A stretch of DNA of 64,000 nucleotides from Atopobiaceae bacterium (lineage in GTDB: Bacteria > Actinomycetota > Coriobacteriia > Coriobacteriales > Atopobiaceae). The notes below the pieces were generated by a model that saw only the letters and a list, made by a program, of their open reading frames with translations, was not told the origin of the DNA and did no database searches. The DNA lies in contig CADFJN010000014.1 of the NCBI GenBank assembly GCA_902834555.1, positions 1 to 64,000 of the forward strand, read 5' to 3'. A program made the position numbers and the translations under genes. Positions 54,280-61,959 of the stretch are shown here, piece by piece. Every line of letters starts with the position of its first letter. Positions within the stretch are counted from its first letter, which is position 1.

Positions 54280-56008
54280 CACGCGCGACAAGAGCGAGAA
54301 CGAACTCGAGGGGCCGGTCACCGAGGTCCCCATTGACGTGCCGCCTCGCATGGTGCTGGTGCGCTGCCCGCACTGCCGTCACGTGGTGGAGGCAACGGTC
54401 CTCTCGCGCGAGCTAGACGTGTGCCCGCGATGCGGTCACCACATGCGCCTCTCGGCCAGGCGACGCATCAAGCTCACCGTTGACGCCGGGAGCTTTGCTG
54501 AGTGGGATGCGGAGGTGGCCCCGCACGACGTGCTGGAGTTCCCCGGCTACCAGGAGAAGCTCTCCGCCGCAAAGGCCGCCTCGCATGAGCGTGAGGCCGT
54601 GGTGTGCGGCGAGGCCACCATTGGCGGCGAGCGCTGCGCCCTCTTTGTGATGAACTCCGCCTTCATGATGGGGTCCATGGGAAGCGCCGTGGGCGAGAAG
54701 ATCACGCGCTGCTTCGAGCGCGCGACCGAGGCCGGCCTGCCCGTGGTGGGCTTCACGGTCTCCGGTGGTGCGCGCATGCAGGAGGGCGTGACCTCGCTCA
54801 TGCAGATGGCCAAGGTCACCAACGCCGTGCGTCGCCACGGTGACGCCGGACTTCTCTACATTGCCGTGCTCACGGACCCAACCACCGGTGGCGTCACGGC
54901 GAGCTTTGCCATGGAGGCAGACATCTGCCTTGCCGAGCCGGACGCCCTTGTGGCCTTCGCCGGGCCGCGCGTGGTCGAGCAGACCACCCACAAGCGCCTG
55001 CCGGCGGGCTTCCAGCGCGCCGAGTTCCTTCTCGACCATGGGTTTGTGGACCTGGTCGTGGCGCGCGCGGAGCTTCCGGCCACCCTGGCGTACCTGCTCT
55101 TCCTTCATGACCGCGCGGCCTTGGGCGACGCCTCGCACGAGGTGCCGCAGTGCCCGGCGGCCTTCCCGGACGAGCCCCGCTGGCCGGCGCCGCGCCATCC
55201 GCAGGCGGCTGTCGAGGTGGGCTCCGTCACGCCGTACGACCTTGTCCGCCGCGTGCGCGACACCAACCGGGCGAGCGTTCCCACGGTGGCCGAGCAGGCC
55301 TTCTCTGGCCTCATCGAGCTCCACGGCGACCACCTCTTTGGCGACGACCCCGCCGTGATGGGGGGCATCGCACTTCTCGGCAGGCGCCCTGTGACCGTCA
55401 TATGCACGGACCGCGGCCGCACCACCAAGGAGCGCGTGGCCAGAAATTTTGGCTCGCCTGAGCCCGAGGGCTACCGCAAGGCGCTGCGCCTCATGAGGCA
55501 GGCCGAGAAGTTCGGACGGCCCGTGGTGTGCCTTGTGGACACCTCCGGCGCCTACCCCGGCATGGAGGCCGAGGAGCGCGGCCAGGGTGCCGCCATCGCC
55601 GACGACATCATGGCCATGAGTGGGCTGCGCGTGCCCGAGGTGAGTGTCATCATGGGAGAGGGCGGCTCCGGCGGGGCGATTGCCCTTGCCACGGCCGACC
55701 GCGTGCTCATGCTCTCGGACGCCGTGTACTCGGTGGTAAGCCCCGAGGCCTGTGCGTCGATCCTCTGGAAGACGCCCAAGCGCGCGGGGGAGGCTGCCGA
55801 GGCGCTTGGGATCACGGCGCCTATGCTGGAGCGGCTTGGCATCGTCGATGGGGAGATCGACGCTGCTGGCCTGGGCACGCCCGAGTTCGCCGCGCGCCTT
55901 GCGGCCAGGCTCCGCGAGGAGCTTGCCGCGCTTGAGGGCAAGGACGGCGATGAGCTTGTCTCGGCGCGCTACGAGAGGTTCCGTCGGATGGGGAGGTTCG
56001 ACGCATGA
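54272..56008 (+). CDS. accDA: Fused acetyl-CoA carboxylase carboxyltransferase beta-alpha
   Basis: 578 residues. The AccD-type part (about 25-285) starts with a zinc finger, C32/C35 and C51/C54, and contains SGGARMQEGVTSLMQMAK. The AccA-type part (about 310-578) contains LHGDHLFGDDPAVMGGIA and ARNFGSPEPEGYRKALRLM. Usual bacteria have two genes; here no stop or start separates them, joined by a Pro-rich linker near 290-305. It transfers the carboxyl group to acetyl-CoA. It overlaps accC and, by four bases, degV. Confidence 0.92.
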   Translation: MSSTRDKSENELEGPVTEVPIDVPPRMVLVRCPHCRHVVEATVLSRELDVCPRCGHHMRLSARRRIKLTVDAGSFAEWDAEVAPHDVLEFPGYQEKLSAAKAASHEREAVVCGEATIGGERCALFVMNSAFMMGSMGSAVGEKITRCFERATEAGLPVVGFTVSGGARMQEGVTSLMQMAKVTNAVRRHGDAGLLYIAVLTDPTTGGVTASFAMEADICLAEPDALVAFAGPRVVEQTTHKRLPAGFQRAEFLLDHGFVDLVVARAELPATLAYLLFLHDRAALGDASHEVPQCPAAFPDEPRWPAPRHPQAAVEVGSVTPYDLVRRVRDTNRASVPTVAEQAFSGLIELHGDHLFGDDPAVMGGIALLGRRPVTVICTDRGRTTKERVARNFGSPEPEGYRKALRLMRQAEKFGRPVVCLVDTSGAYPGMEAEERGQGAAIADDIMAMSGLRVPEVSVIMGEGGSGGAIALATADRVLMLSDAVYSVVSPEACASILWKTPKRAGEAAEALGITAPMLERLGIVDGEIDAAGLGTPEFAARLAARLREELAALEGKDGDELVSARYERFRRMGRFDA

Positions 56009-56877
56009 GTGAGGACGTACCTGCTAGACCCATAGGAATCGTGTGCGACAGCTCTGCCCCGCTCAAGCGGGCTGAGGCTGCGGCCCTTGGCTGCTCGCTC
56101 GTCTCGATGCACTACCTGGTGGATGGCGTACGCCGCGCCGAGGTGTACGAGGGCGAAAACGACGACTACGACACGCTCTTCCGCAACGGCAAGATCCTGG
56201 GCACCGAGGCGGTCTTCCAGTCCGCGTGGGCCAAGGCGTTCCGGCGGCTGCTCGAGGGCGGCTCCGACGTGCTGTGCATCACCATGTCGTCGAGGCTTTC
56301 GGGTACGTATCGCAGCGCCAAGGAGGCGCGGGCGCAGCTCATAGCCGAGGGCTTCGATGGCGAGAGGATCGCGCTGCTCGACTCGTGGACCACATCCGGC
56401 GGGCTGGTCTTTCTCGTCCAGCGTGCGAGGCGGCTCATCGTGAGCGGGGCCACGCTTGAGGAGACGGTCTCCGAGCTTGAGGGCGCACGGGCGCGGCAGG
56501 GGATTGTCTTCACCGTTCCCAGGCTCGACGTGCTCAAGCGGTCCGGGCGGCTGGGCGCCACGCGGCGCGCCGTTGCCGGCAAGCTCGACCGCTACCTCAT
56601 CATGATGCTTGACCAGGGCGGCATTCGCGACGTAGACGTGGCGCACGGCACCACGGCCGTGGCGAGGTCGCTGGTCAAGCAGGTGCCGGAAGGCGCGCGC
56701 GACGGGCTGCTCATTGTGACCGGGTACGGCAACTCTGCAGCCTCCGGCGCGGTGGTCGAGTGCATCCAGAGGAGGCTCCCGCAGGCGGAGGTCTCGGTGC
56801 GTGACGGCGGTCCGGTTGTCTCGCTGCACCTTGGCGTGGGCTCCGTGAGCCTTGCCTGGGACGTGCCACGCGAGTAG
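56005..56877 (+). CDS. degV: DegV family fatty-acid-binding protein
   Basis: 290 residues. The DegV fold is shown by IGIVCDSSAPL at the N-terminus, TMSSRLSGTYRSA near residues 93-105 and a C-terminal EDD domain. Such proteins bind a single fatty acid; in Firmicutes (FakB) they present it to a fatty acid kinase. The ATGA overlap with accDA ties it to the fab operon, so handling of free or exogenous fatty acids is likely. No kinase gene is in the window. Confidence 0.88.
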   Translation: MSEDVPARPIGIVCDSSAPLKRAEAAALGCSLVSMHYLVDGVRRAEVYEGENDDYDTLFRNGKILGTEAVFQSAWAKAFRRLLEGGSDVLCITMSSRLSGTYRSAKEARAQLIAEGFDGERIALLDSWTTSGGLVFLVQRARRLIVSGATLEETVSELEGARARQGIVFTVPRLDVLKRSGRLGATRRAVAGKLDRYLIMMLDQGGIRDVDVAHGTTAVARSLVKQVPEGARDGLLIVTGYGNSAASGAVVECIQRRLPQAEVSVRDGGPVVSLHLGVGSVSLAWDVPRE

Positions 56878-56917
56878 AGCGGGGCTCTGCTGGCACGCTA
56901 GCCTTTGCTGACACGCT

Positions 56918-57021
56918 GATACACGTTCGCAGCCCGAATGTGTGGCACGCCGGTACACGTTCGCACCCGAATCTGTATCCCGTCCAGGTCGATACACGTT
57001 CGCAGCCCGAATGTGTATCGA
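56918..57021. repeat. Three GATACAC-type palindromic repeats
   Basis: Copies start at 56918, 56952 and 56987; each has GATACACGTTCG-like and CGAATGTGTATC-like arms around 4-6 bases. The third (56987-57021) is the most complete. They fill the 194-base gap between degV and the convergent LysR gene. Confidence 0.8.
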
Positions 57022-57071
57022 ACAATGCGTTTCAACTACCGCGCGCCAATTGCGTAGCGGCCGCGCCTCCG

Positions 57072-57968
57072 CTACCCCAGCTCGCGGATGAGGTACTCCG
57101 CAAAGCGCCGCGCCGCCAGCGGCAGCGTGGCCGAGTTTCTCCACCCCAGCGTGATCGTGCGCCTGGGCTCCTCGCGTATGGGCCGCACCACCACGCCAGA
57201 CTCAAACCCCACGAGCATCATCTCGTAGAGGATCGTGACGCCCAGCCCCTGCCGCACCATGGCGAGTATCGAGTAGTCGTCCGTGACCTCGTAGCACACG
57301 TGAGGCGAGAGACCCGCCTGCTCGAAGGCGTGCAGCGTTACGGACTCGCGGCCCTCGTCCAGCAGGATGAACGGCTGCGTGGCCAGGTCGGCCAGCGTGA
57401 GCTCGTCCTTCTCGACAAGGGGGTTCTCGGGCGGAATCACCGCCATCATGCGGTCCGGACCAAAGGAGTGCGACTCCAGGCCCGCGGCCTCGGCGTCCGC
57501 AAGGTTAGTGAACCCCAGGTCGCACTCGCCGTTGCGCACCCACTCCGCAATGGAGGTGTACTCGCTTTGCCGCAGATTGAAGCGGACAGAGGGATACAGC
57601 CGCCTAAAGTCGAGCATGGGGCGGGGGAGAAGGTTCCTGCTCACGCTGGTGAAGGTGCCAATCGTGATGGTGGCGCGCCCCAGGCCCTGGACTTCGCGCT
57701 GCTTCTCGGCGAGCGCCCGCTCGTCGCGCGCAATGGCCTGCAGGTAAGGCATGAACTGCTCGCCGTCTTTGGTGAGCGTGACGCCGTCGCGGCTGCGCTC
57801 CACAAGCGTGCAGCCAAGCTCGCGCTCAAGCGCCTTGACCGTCTGCGAGACGGCGCTCTGCGTGTAGCCAATTCGATTGGCAACTTTGGTGAAGCTGCCC
57901 TCCTCCACCACGTCGATGAAGATCGCGTAGCGAGAGTAGCGCGCCTGTGCGTCTGGCTGCTGCGGCAT
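57072..57968 (-). CDS. LysR-family transcriptional regulator
   Basis: 298 residues from the ATG at 57968, with AAGGGAC before it. The N-terminal winged helix (residues 14-72) contains FTKVANRIGYTQSAVSQTVKALERELG, and the periplasmic-binding-like effector domain covers about 95-295. It is divergent from azlCD, the classic arrangement for a LysR activator of its neighbour, so it probably controls branched-chain amino-acid export. The effector is unknown. Confidence 0.85.
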   Translation of the reverse strand: MPQQPDAQARYSRYAIFIDVVEEGSFTKVANRIGYTQSAVSQTVKALERELGCTLVERSRDGVTLTKDGEQFMPYLQAIARDERALAEKQREVQGLGRATITIGTFTSVSRNLLPRPMLDFRRLYPSVRFNLRQSEYTSIAEWVRNGECDLGFTNLADAEAAGLESHSFGPDRMMAVIPPENPLVEKDELTLADLATQPFILLDEGRESVTLHAFEQAGLSPHVCYEVTDDYSILAMVRQGLGVTILYEMMLVGFESGVVVRPIREEPRRTITLGWRNSATLPLAARRFAEYLIRELG

Positions 57969-58007
57969 GGTTGTCCCTTCGTCGGCTGGGTTGCCCGATC
58001 TGCTAGC

Positions 58008-58057
58008 GATTAGTATAGCTACTCAAATAATAAGAATCATTCGTTTTACTAATAATT
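58008..58057. promoter_or_regulatory. Divergent promoter region with inverted repeat
   Basis: An AT-rich stretch between lysR and azlC carries GATTAGTA (58008-58015) and TACTAATAATT (58047-58057), partial inverted repeats 31 bases apart. It is a candidate LysR binding region. Confidence 0.35.
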
Positions 58058-58127
58058 GGATCTGTTGCTTAATGTGCTTAAGACGCTTTGAGCGGAGAAG
58101 TACGAGCAGGTCTGTCGGGTGGTTCCC

Positions 58128-58994
58128 ATGGAGATGGCAGAGACGAGCAGCGCGTTTGCAACGGGTGCCCCAGCGGGCGGCGCGCAGAGCGTCCGCCGTA
58201 GTGCGGGCCTTCTCGCCCGCCATGGCGAGGCGCTGCGCGAGGGCATTCGCGACGGTGTGCCCATCGCGCTGGGCTACCTGGCGGTCTCGTTCTCGCTGGG
58301 CATTGCGGCGCGCAAGGTGGGCCTCGACGCGGTGCAGGGCTTCTTCGCGAGCCTCTTCAACAACGCCTCCGCCGGCGAGTACGCCGGCTTTGCCGTCATT
58401 GGTGCGGGCGGGTCGCTGCTCGAGATGGCCGTGGTAATGCTCGTTGCCAATGCCCGCTACCTGCTCATGAGCTGCTCCATGGCGCAGCGATTCTCGCCGG
58501 ACACGCCGATCATCCACCGAGTGCTGGTGGGCTTCGACCTCACCGACGAGCTCTTTGGCATTGCCATCGCGCGTCCGGGCGAGGTGGACCCGTACCACAG
58601 CTACGGTGCCATGGTCGTGGCGCTGCCGGGCTGGGCGTTTGGCGGTATGGCCGGCGTGATTGCCGGCAGCGTGCTTCCCGAGCGCGTAGTGAGTGCGCTT
58701 TCTGTTGCACTCTTTGGGATGTTTCTCGCGATCATCATTCCGCCGGCGCGCAAGAGCCGCGTGGTGGCCGGGCTGGTGCTTGCAGGCTTTGCGACCAGCG
58801 CTTTGTTTGCGTGGGCGCCGCTCCTCTCGGGGCTCTCCGAGGGCGTGCGCACCATCATCCTTACGGTTGCGCTCTCGGCTCTTGCGGCTGCGCTCTTCCC
58901 GGTGGACGAGAAGGATGCTGGCGAGAAGGACGCGGACGTTGCCGGCGTCGCTGCGGCGAGCGTCCCCGAGGGAGATGCCTGCCGTGCAGCCTAG
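58128..58994 (+). CDS. azlC: Branched-chain amino-acid exporter, AzlC subunit
   Basis: 288 residues from the ATG at 58128; a GTG at 58119 and an ATG at 58134 are alternatives. Seven or so transmembrane helices follow an N-terminal cytosolic stretch of about 40 residues. LREGIRDGVPIALGYLAVSFSLG is the AzlC/YgaZ signature region. It forms a two-subunit exporter with AzlD, whose gene overlaps its end by 20 bases. The charged tail near residues 255-288 is cytosolic. Confidence 0.88.
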   Translation: MEMAETSSAFATGAPAGGAQSVRRSAGLLARHGEALREGIRDGVPIALGYLAVSFSLGIAARKVGLDAVQGFFASLFNNASAGEYAGFAVIGAGGSLLEMAVVMLVANARYLLMSCSMAQRFSPDTPIIHRVLVGFDLTDELFGIAIARPGEVDPYHSYGAMVVALPGWAFGGMAGVIAGSVLPERVVSALSVALFGMFLAIIIPPARKSRVVAGLVLAGFATSALFAWAPLLSGLSEGVRTIILTVALSALAAALFPVDEKDAGEKDADVAGVAAASVPEGDACRAA

Positions 58995-59292
58995 CGTTGT
59001 TGCCTATCTTGTGGTGATGTCGGCGGTCACGCTGGGAACCCGCATCTTGCCGCTCACGCTCATTCGCAAGCCCATCACTAACCGGTTCTTTAGGTCGTTT
59101 CTCTACTACGTGCCCTATGTGACGCTGGCGGTGATGACCTTCCCGGCCATCCTTACGGCCACGGATTCGCCCGTCGCGGGTGCGGCGGCGCTCTTTGTGG
59201 GCGTGGCGGCCGCGTGGCTTGGGGCGAGTCTCCCTCAGGTGGCGGCTGGATGCTGCGGCGTGGTGTTCGTGCTGGAGCTGCTATTGGCTTAG
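58975..59292 (+). CDS. azlD: Branched-chain amino-acid exporter, AzlD subunit
   Basis: 105 residues, with four hydrophobic helices. TLGTRILPLTLIRKPITNRFF near residues 18-38 is the typical AzlD/YgaH start, with the loop and FLYYVPYVTLAVMTFPAIL following. The ATG at 58975 lies inside the azlC end behind GAGGGAG; a GTG nine bases on is possible. It is required with AzlC for export. Confidence 0.85.
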   Translation: MPAVQPSVVAYLVVMSAVTLGTRILPLTLIRKPITNRFFRSFLYYVPYVTLAVMTFPAILTATDSPVAGAAALFVGVAAAWLGASLPQVAAGCCGVVFVLELLLA

Positions 59293-59589
59293 GGCTGGCG
59301 CGCCTCGGCTCGCGGTGCCTCAGCCCTGTTGGCTCCTCAGCCCCTGCTGCTGAGAAGTAAATCGACATTTTCCTTCGCCAGATTGGCCGATTCTGTCCAA
59401 ATTGTTCTCAACAGTCACCGATGACACTGACGATCTGCCAGAATCGCAGGTCTCCTGAGCTTGCACACATGTGGCCGTTTTGCTCAGCCATGCCCTAACT
59501 ACTTCTCACGCTCTCCCAACCGCCCATACTAGACACCTCGCAACTAATACGACTGCAGGTACCAAAACGCTTGAAGGGCTGGAAGCATA
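59293..59589 (+). other. AT-richer leader of the MFS gene
   Basis: This 297-base gap has lower GC than its neighbours and contains short T-runs, but no gene, palindromic repeat or convincing promoter was recognised. It may belong to a transferred segment with the MFS gene that follows. Confidence 0.3.
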
Positions 59590-60800
59590 GTGGGTTCAAT
59601 CAGCAAGACGCAGGGGAACGATGAAAAGGTCACGCGCGGTCAATGGCTGGCGCTGGCGGGACTGGCAGTTTCTGCTTTTATCTTCAATACGTCCGAATTC
59701 ATTCCCATTGGCCTTCTCAGCGACATCGGCCAGACCTTCTCGCTCACCGAGGCTCAGACCGGCATCATGATCTCTGTCTACGCGTGGGGCGTCATGGTTC
59801 TCTCGCTGCCGCTCATGGTCTTTGCTTCTCGCTTTGACTTTCGCAGGCTGCTGCTGGGGCTCATCGCCATCTTTGCCACGGGGCAGTTCCTCTCGGCGTT
59901 TCGCCCACCTACCTGCTTCTCATTTGCTCGCGCTTGGTGGTGGCCACGTCGCACGCGGTCTTCTGGTCCATCGTGATGGTTGTGGCGGCGCGCGTGGTGA
60001 GCCCGCGGCACGCCTCCACGGCGATGGGTATCGTTGCTACAGGAAGCTCCATTGCACAGATTTTCGGCCTGCCGCTGGGTCGCGCCATTGGGCTTGCACT
60101 TGGGTGGCGCATGACCTTTGCCGTGGTAGGGATTGTTGCCGTAGTGAGCCTTGTGTATCTCGCCGTGGTCTTCCCGCCGCTCAGCGCAGGCGAGAAGTTC
60201 ACGCTGGACAAGCTCCCCGAGCTCTTCCGCAATGGGCCGCTGGTCTCGCTCTACGTGGCCATCGTATTTCTCGCCACCGGGCAGTACGTGGCATACAGCT
60301 ACGTCGAGCCGTTCCTCTCACAGACGGTCGCGCTTAGTGCCGGTGGCGTGACGGCGGCACTGGTTGTGATTGGCGCCGCCGGCTTGCTGGGTAGCTATCT
60401 CTTCTCGCGCTTCTACGACGGTCACAAGAAGGGCTTCATCGCAGCGTCGCTGGTGGGGGAGACGCTTGCCCTGCTGGCGCTGCTGCCTGCGGCGACCTCG
60501 CTGGGCGCCACCGTTGTCGTGCTTGTGGTGTGGGGCGCGTGCGAGATGGGCTTTTGCGTGGCGCTGCAGTCGATTCTTATTTACATCACCGAGAAGGACC
60601 AGGCGTCGGTGGCGATGTCAATCTACTCGGGGCTCTTCAACCTCGGAATTGGCGCGGGGTCGGCCATTGGCGGCGCTACGGTGACGCAGCTGGGTGTGGG
60701 TGCCGTTGGCCTTGTGGGTGGAGTGATTGCCGCCGTGGGGACCGCAGTCACCGTTGGCGTGATGTTCACGCTGATGCGCCGGAAGGCTGCGCAGGCGTAG
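59590..60800 (+). pseudogene. MFS sugar/drug exporter broken by a -1 frameshift
   Basis: A GTG at 59590 opens a 12-helix MFS protein of the SotB/arabinose-efflux type (NTSEFIPIGLLSDIGQTF near residue 33). Reading continues in frame to about 59901, then leaves the family. From 59903 the next frame gives PTYLLLICSRLVVATSHAVFW and continues to 60800. One base lost in the TTTCGCCC stretch (59899-59906; a homologue would read Phe-Ala-Pro-Thr) explains it. Either half alone lacks a complete transporter. It may be a true pseudogene, a phase-variable gene or an assembly error. Confidence 0.8.
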
Positions 60801-60951
60801 CGGCGCTGCCGGACTTCCGGTTGGCAGCAGTATTGGTGAGAATCCCTATGTGACTGTCTTGACCGTGCGTAGTTCGGATAGGCACGACGTGCGAGAACTG
60901 CTGCAGAGAGGGACATAGGGCTAGCAAATCCCAGTTTCCTCAAAATTGTGG

Positions 60952-60980
60952 TTGAAGCCCCGGCCAGTCCGTGTTAGAGT
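60952..60980 (+). promoter_or_regulatory. Promoter of the tRNA-Pro gene
   Basis: TTGAAG (60952-60957), a 17-base spacer and TAGAGT (60975-60980), with the tRNA beginning 31 bases later. Confidence 0.7.
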
Positions 60981-61011
60981 TCTTACTTGCGCGGACGATG
61001 GTTCGCACAAA

Positions 61012-61088
<77 letters not shown>

Positions 61089-61098
61089 CGAAGCGGCA

Positions 61099-61128
61099 GG
61101 TCAGAGGCTTAGGTCTCTGACCTTTTTT
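61099..61128 (+). terminator. Terminator of the tRNA gene
   Basis: GGTCAGAG (61099-61106) pairs with CTCTGACC (61115-61122), followed by six T. Confidence 0.9.
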
Positions 61129-61133
61129 CTTAT

Positions 61134-61163
61134 ACGTACTATTTGACGTACTATTTACGTACT
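61134..61163. repeat. Triple ACGTACT direct repeat beside the tRNA
   Basis: ACGTACT starts at 61134, 61146 and 61157; the first two are followed by ATTT. Short direct repeats 11-12 bases apart beside a tRNA 3' end are what integrase arm or core sites look like, but no integrase is in the window. Confidence 0.45.
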
Positions 61164-61640
61164 GCAAACCGTGCCCCTCGTTTCTTCTGAAGTCCACTTT
61201 TATCTTTTCTCCCGCCGCGAGAAATTGTTCGGCGAACTGTTGCGGTACGCGTCTTCGTGCAAGATCGGCTCATCAGGAATGCGCCGATTCGCGTGCCCCA
61301 GGGACCTCTCTGGCAGGGCCGGTCGCGTGAGGCCCGACCAACGTTTCGCCCCCTCGGACTCAAGACGAGGCTTGCCCGTCGAAGAATGTTTGCGACTATG
61401 CTCGCGGCACATGAACTTTCAGTCGGCCTTGTGTATCCTCGGCTTGGGCGCTTGTGAAGGAACCGTGGCGCCCTGGGGGAACTCCGGGCCATTGCGGCCG
61501 ATACGGACAGTGGGGACAGGCCGGCAGACGCGGCCAGAGGCACCGACACCAGCGGATAGCATGCGAATGTCAGGTAACCCAAGGGCGTCACGCTCCATCG
61601 GAGGATGGGAGGTGACACCAGATGAGGGAAGGCGACACGC
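61164..61640 (+). other. Gene-free stretch at the edge of the putative island
   Basis: Open frames exist here, but none has a ribosome site, codon bias or recognisable domain. CGCCGCGAGAAATTG and purine-rich stretches near 61610-61635 precede the excisionase-like gene. The stretch probably carries its promoter and recombination sites. Confidence 0.4.
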
Positions 61641-61841
61641 ATGCAGGAAGAGCAGACACCAGGCCTCTCCCGGATGAACCGGCCGCTCAGCACGCAGAAG
61701 GCCTCGCGGTACCTCGGGCTCTGCGAGCGCCAGGTCCTGCGCATGGTCCATAACGGGCAGATCCCAGCAAAGAAGTTCGGCCACAATTGGTACTGCTCGC
61801 CAAGGAAGATCGCCCAGCTGGTCGGGATGCTGGACCAATGA
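61641..61841 (+). CDS. Excisionase-like helix-turn-helix protein
   Basis: 66 residues; the ATG at 61641 has GGAAGG eight bases upstream. Residues 15-62 form a MerR/excisionase-type winged helix (LSTQKASRYLGLCERQVLRM, then GQIPAKKFGHNWY). Such small proteins direct excision of integrated elements or act as their regulators. Close to tRNA-Pro and repeats, this supports an integrated element. No integrase is seen on this side; it may lie beyond the window. Confidence 0.7.
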   Translation: MQEEQTPGLSRMNRPLSTQKASRYLGLCERQVLRMVHNGQIPAKKFGHNWYCSPRKIAQLVGMLDQ

Positions 61842-61882
61842 CGCCGCCCGTGGGATTGGCGTCGTGCGTTTTCTGCGCAGGC

Positions 61883-61908
61883 TGCCGTTACTGAAGGAAA
61901 ACGGCAGG
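61883..61908. terminator. Hairpin between convergent genes
   Basis: CTGCCGTT (61883-61890) pairs with AACGGCAG (61901-61908). It lies between the excisionase-like gene and the large minus-strand gene; there is no T-run. Confidence 0.45.
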
Positions 61909-61959
61909 CAGACGGGTCGCGTTCAGAGTATCAATGACACATGCGGAGACTGAGTAGAC

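Noticed and set aside
61171..61677. A 168-codon open frame between tRNA-Pro and the excisionase-like gene
   Set aside because: No ribosome site, no recognisable domain and an unbiased, Arg/Ser-rich composition that looks non-coding.
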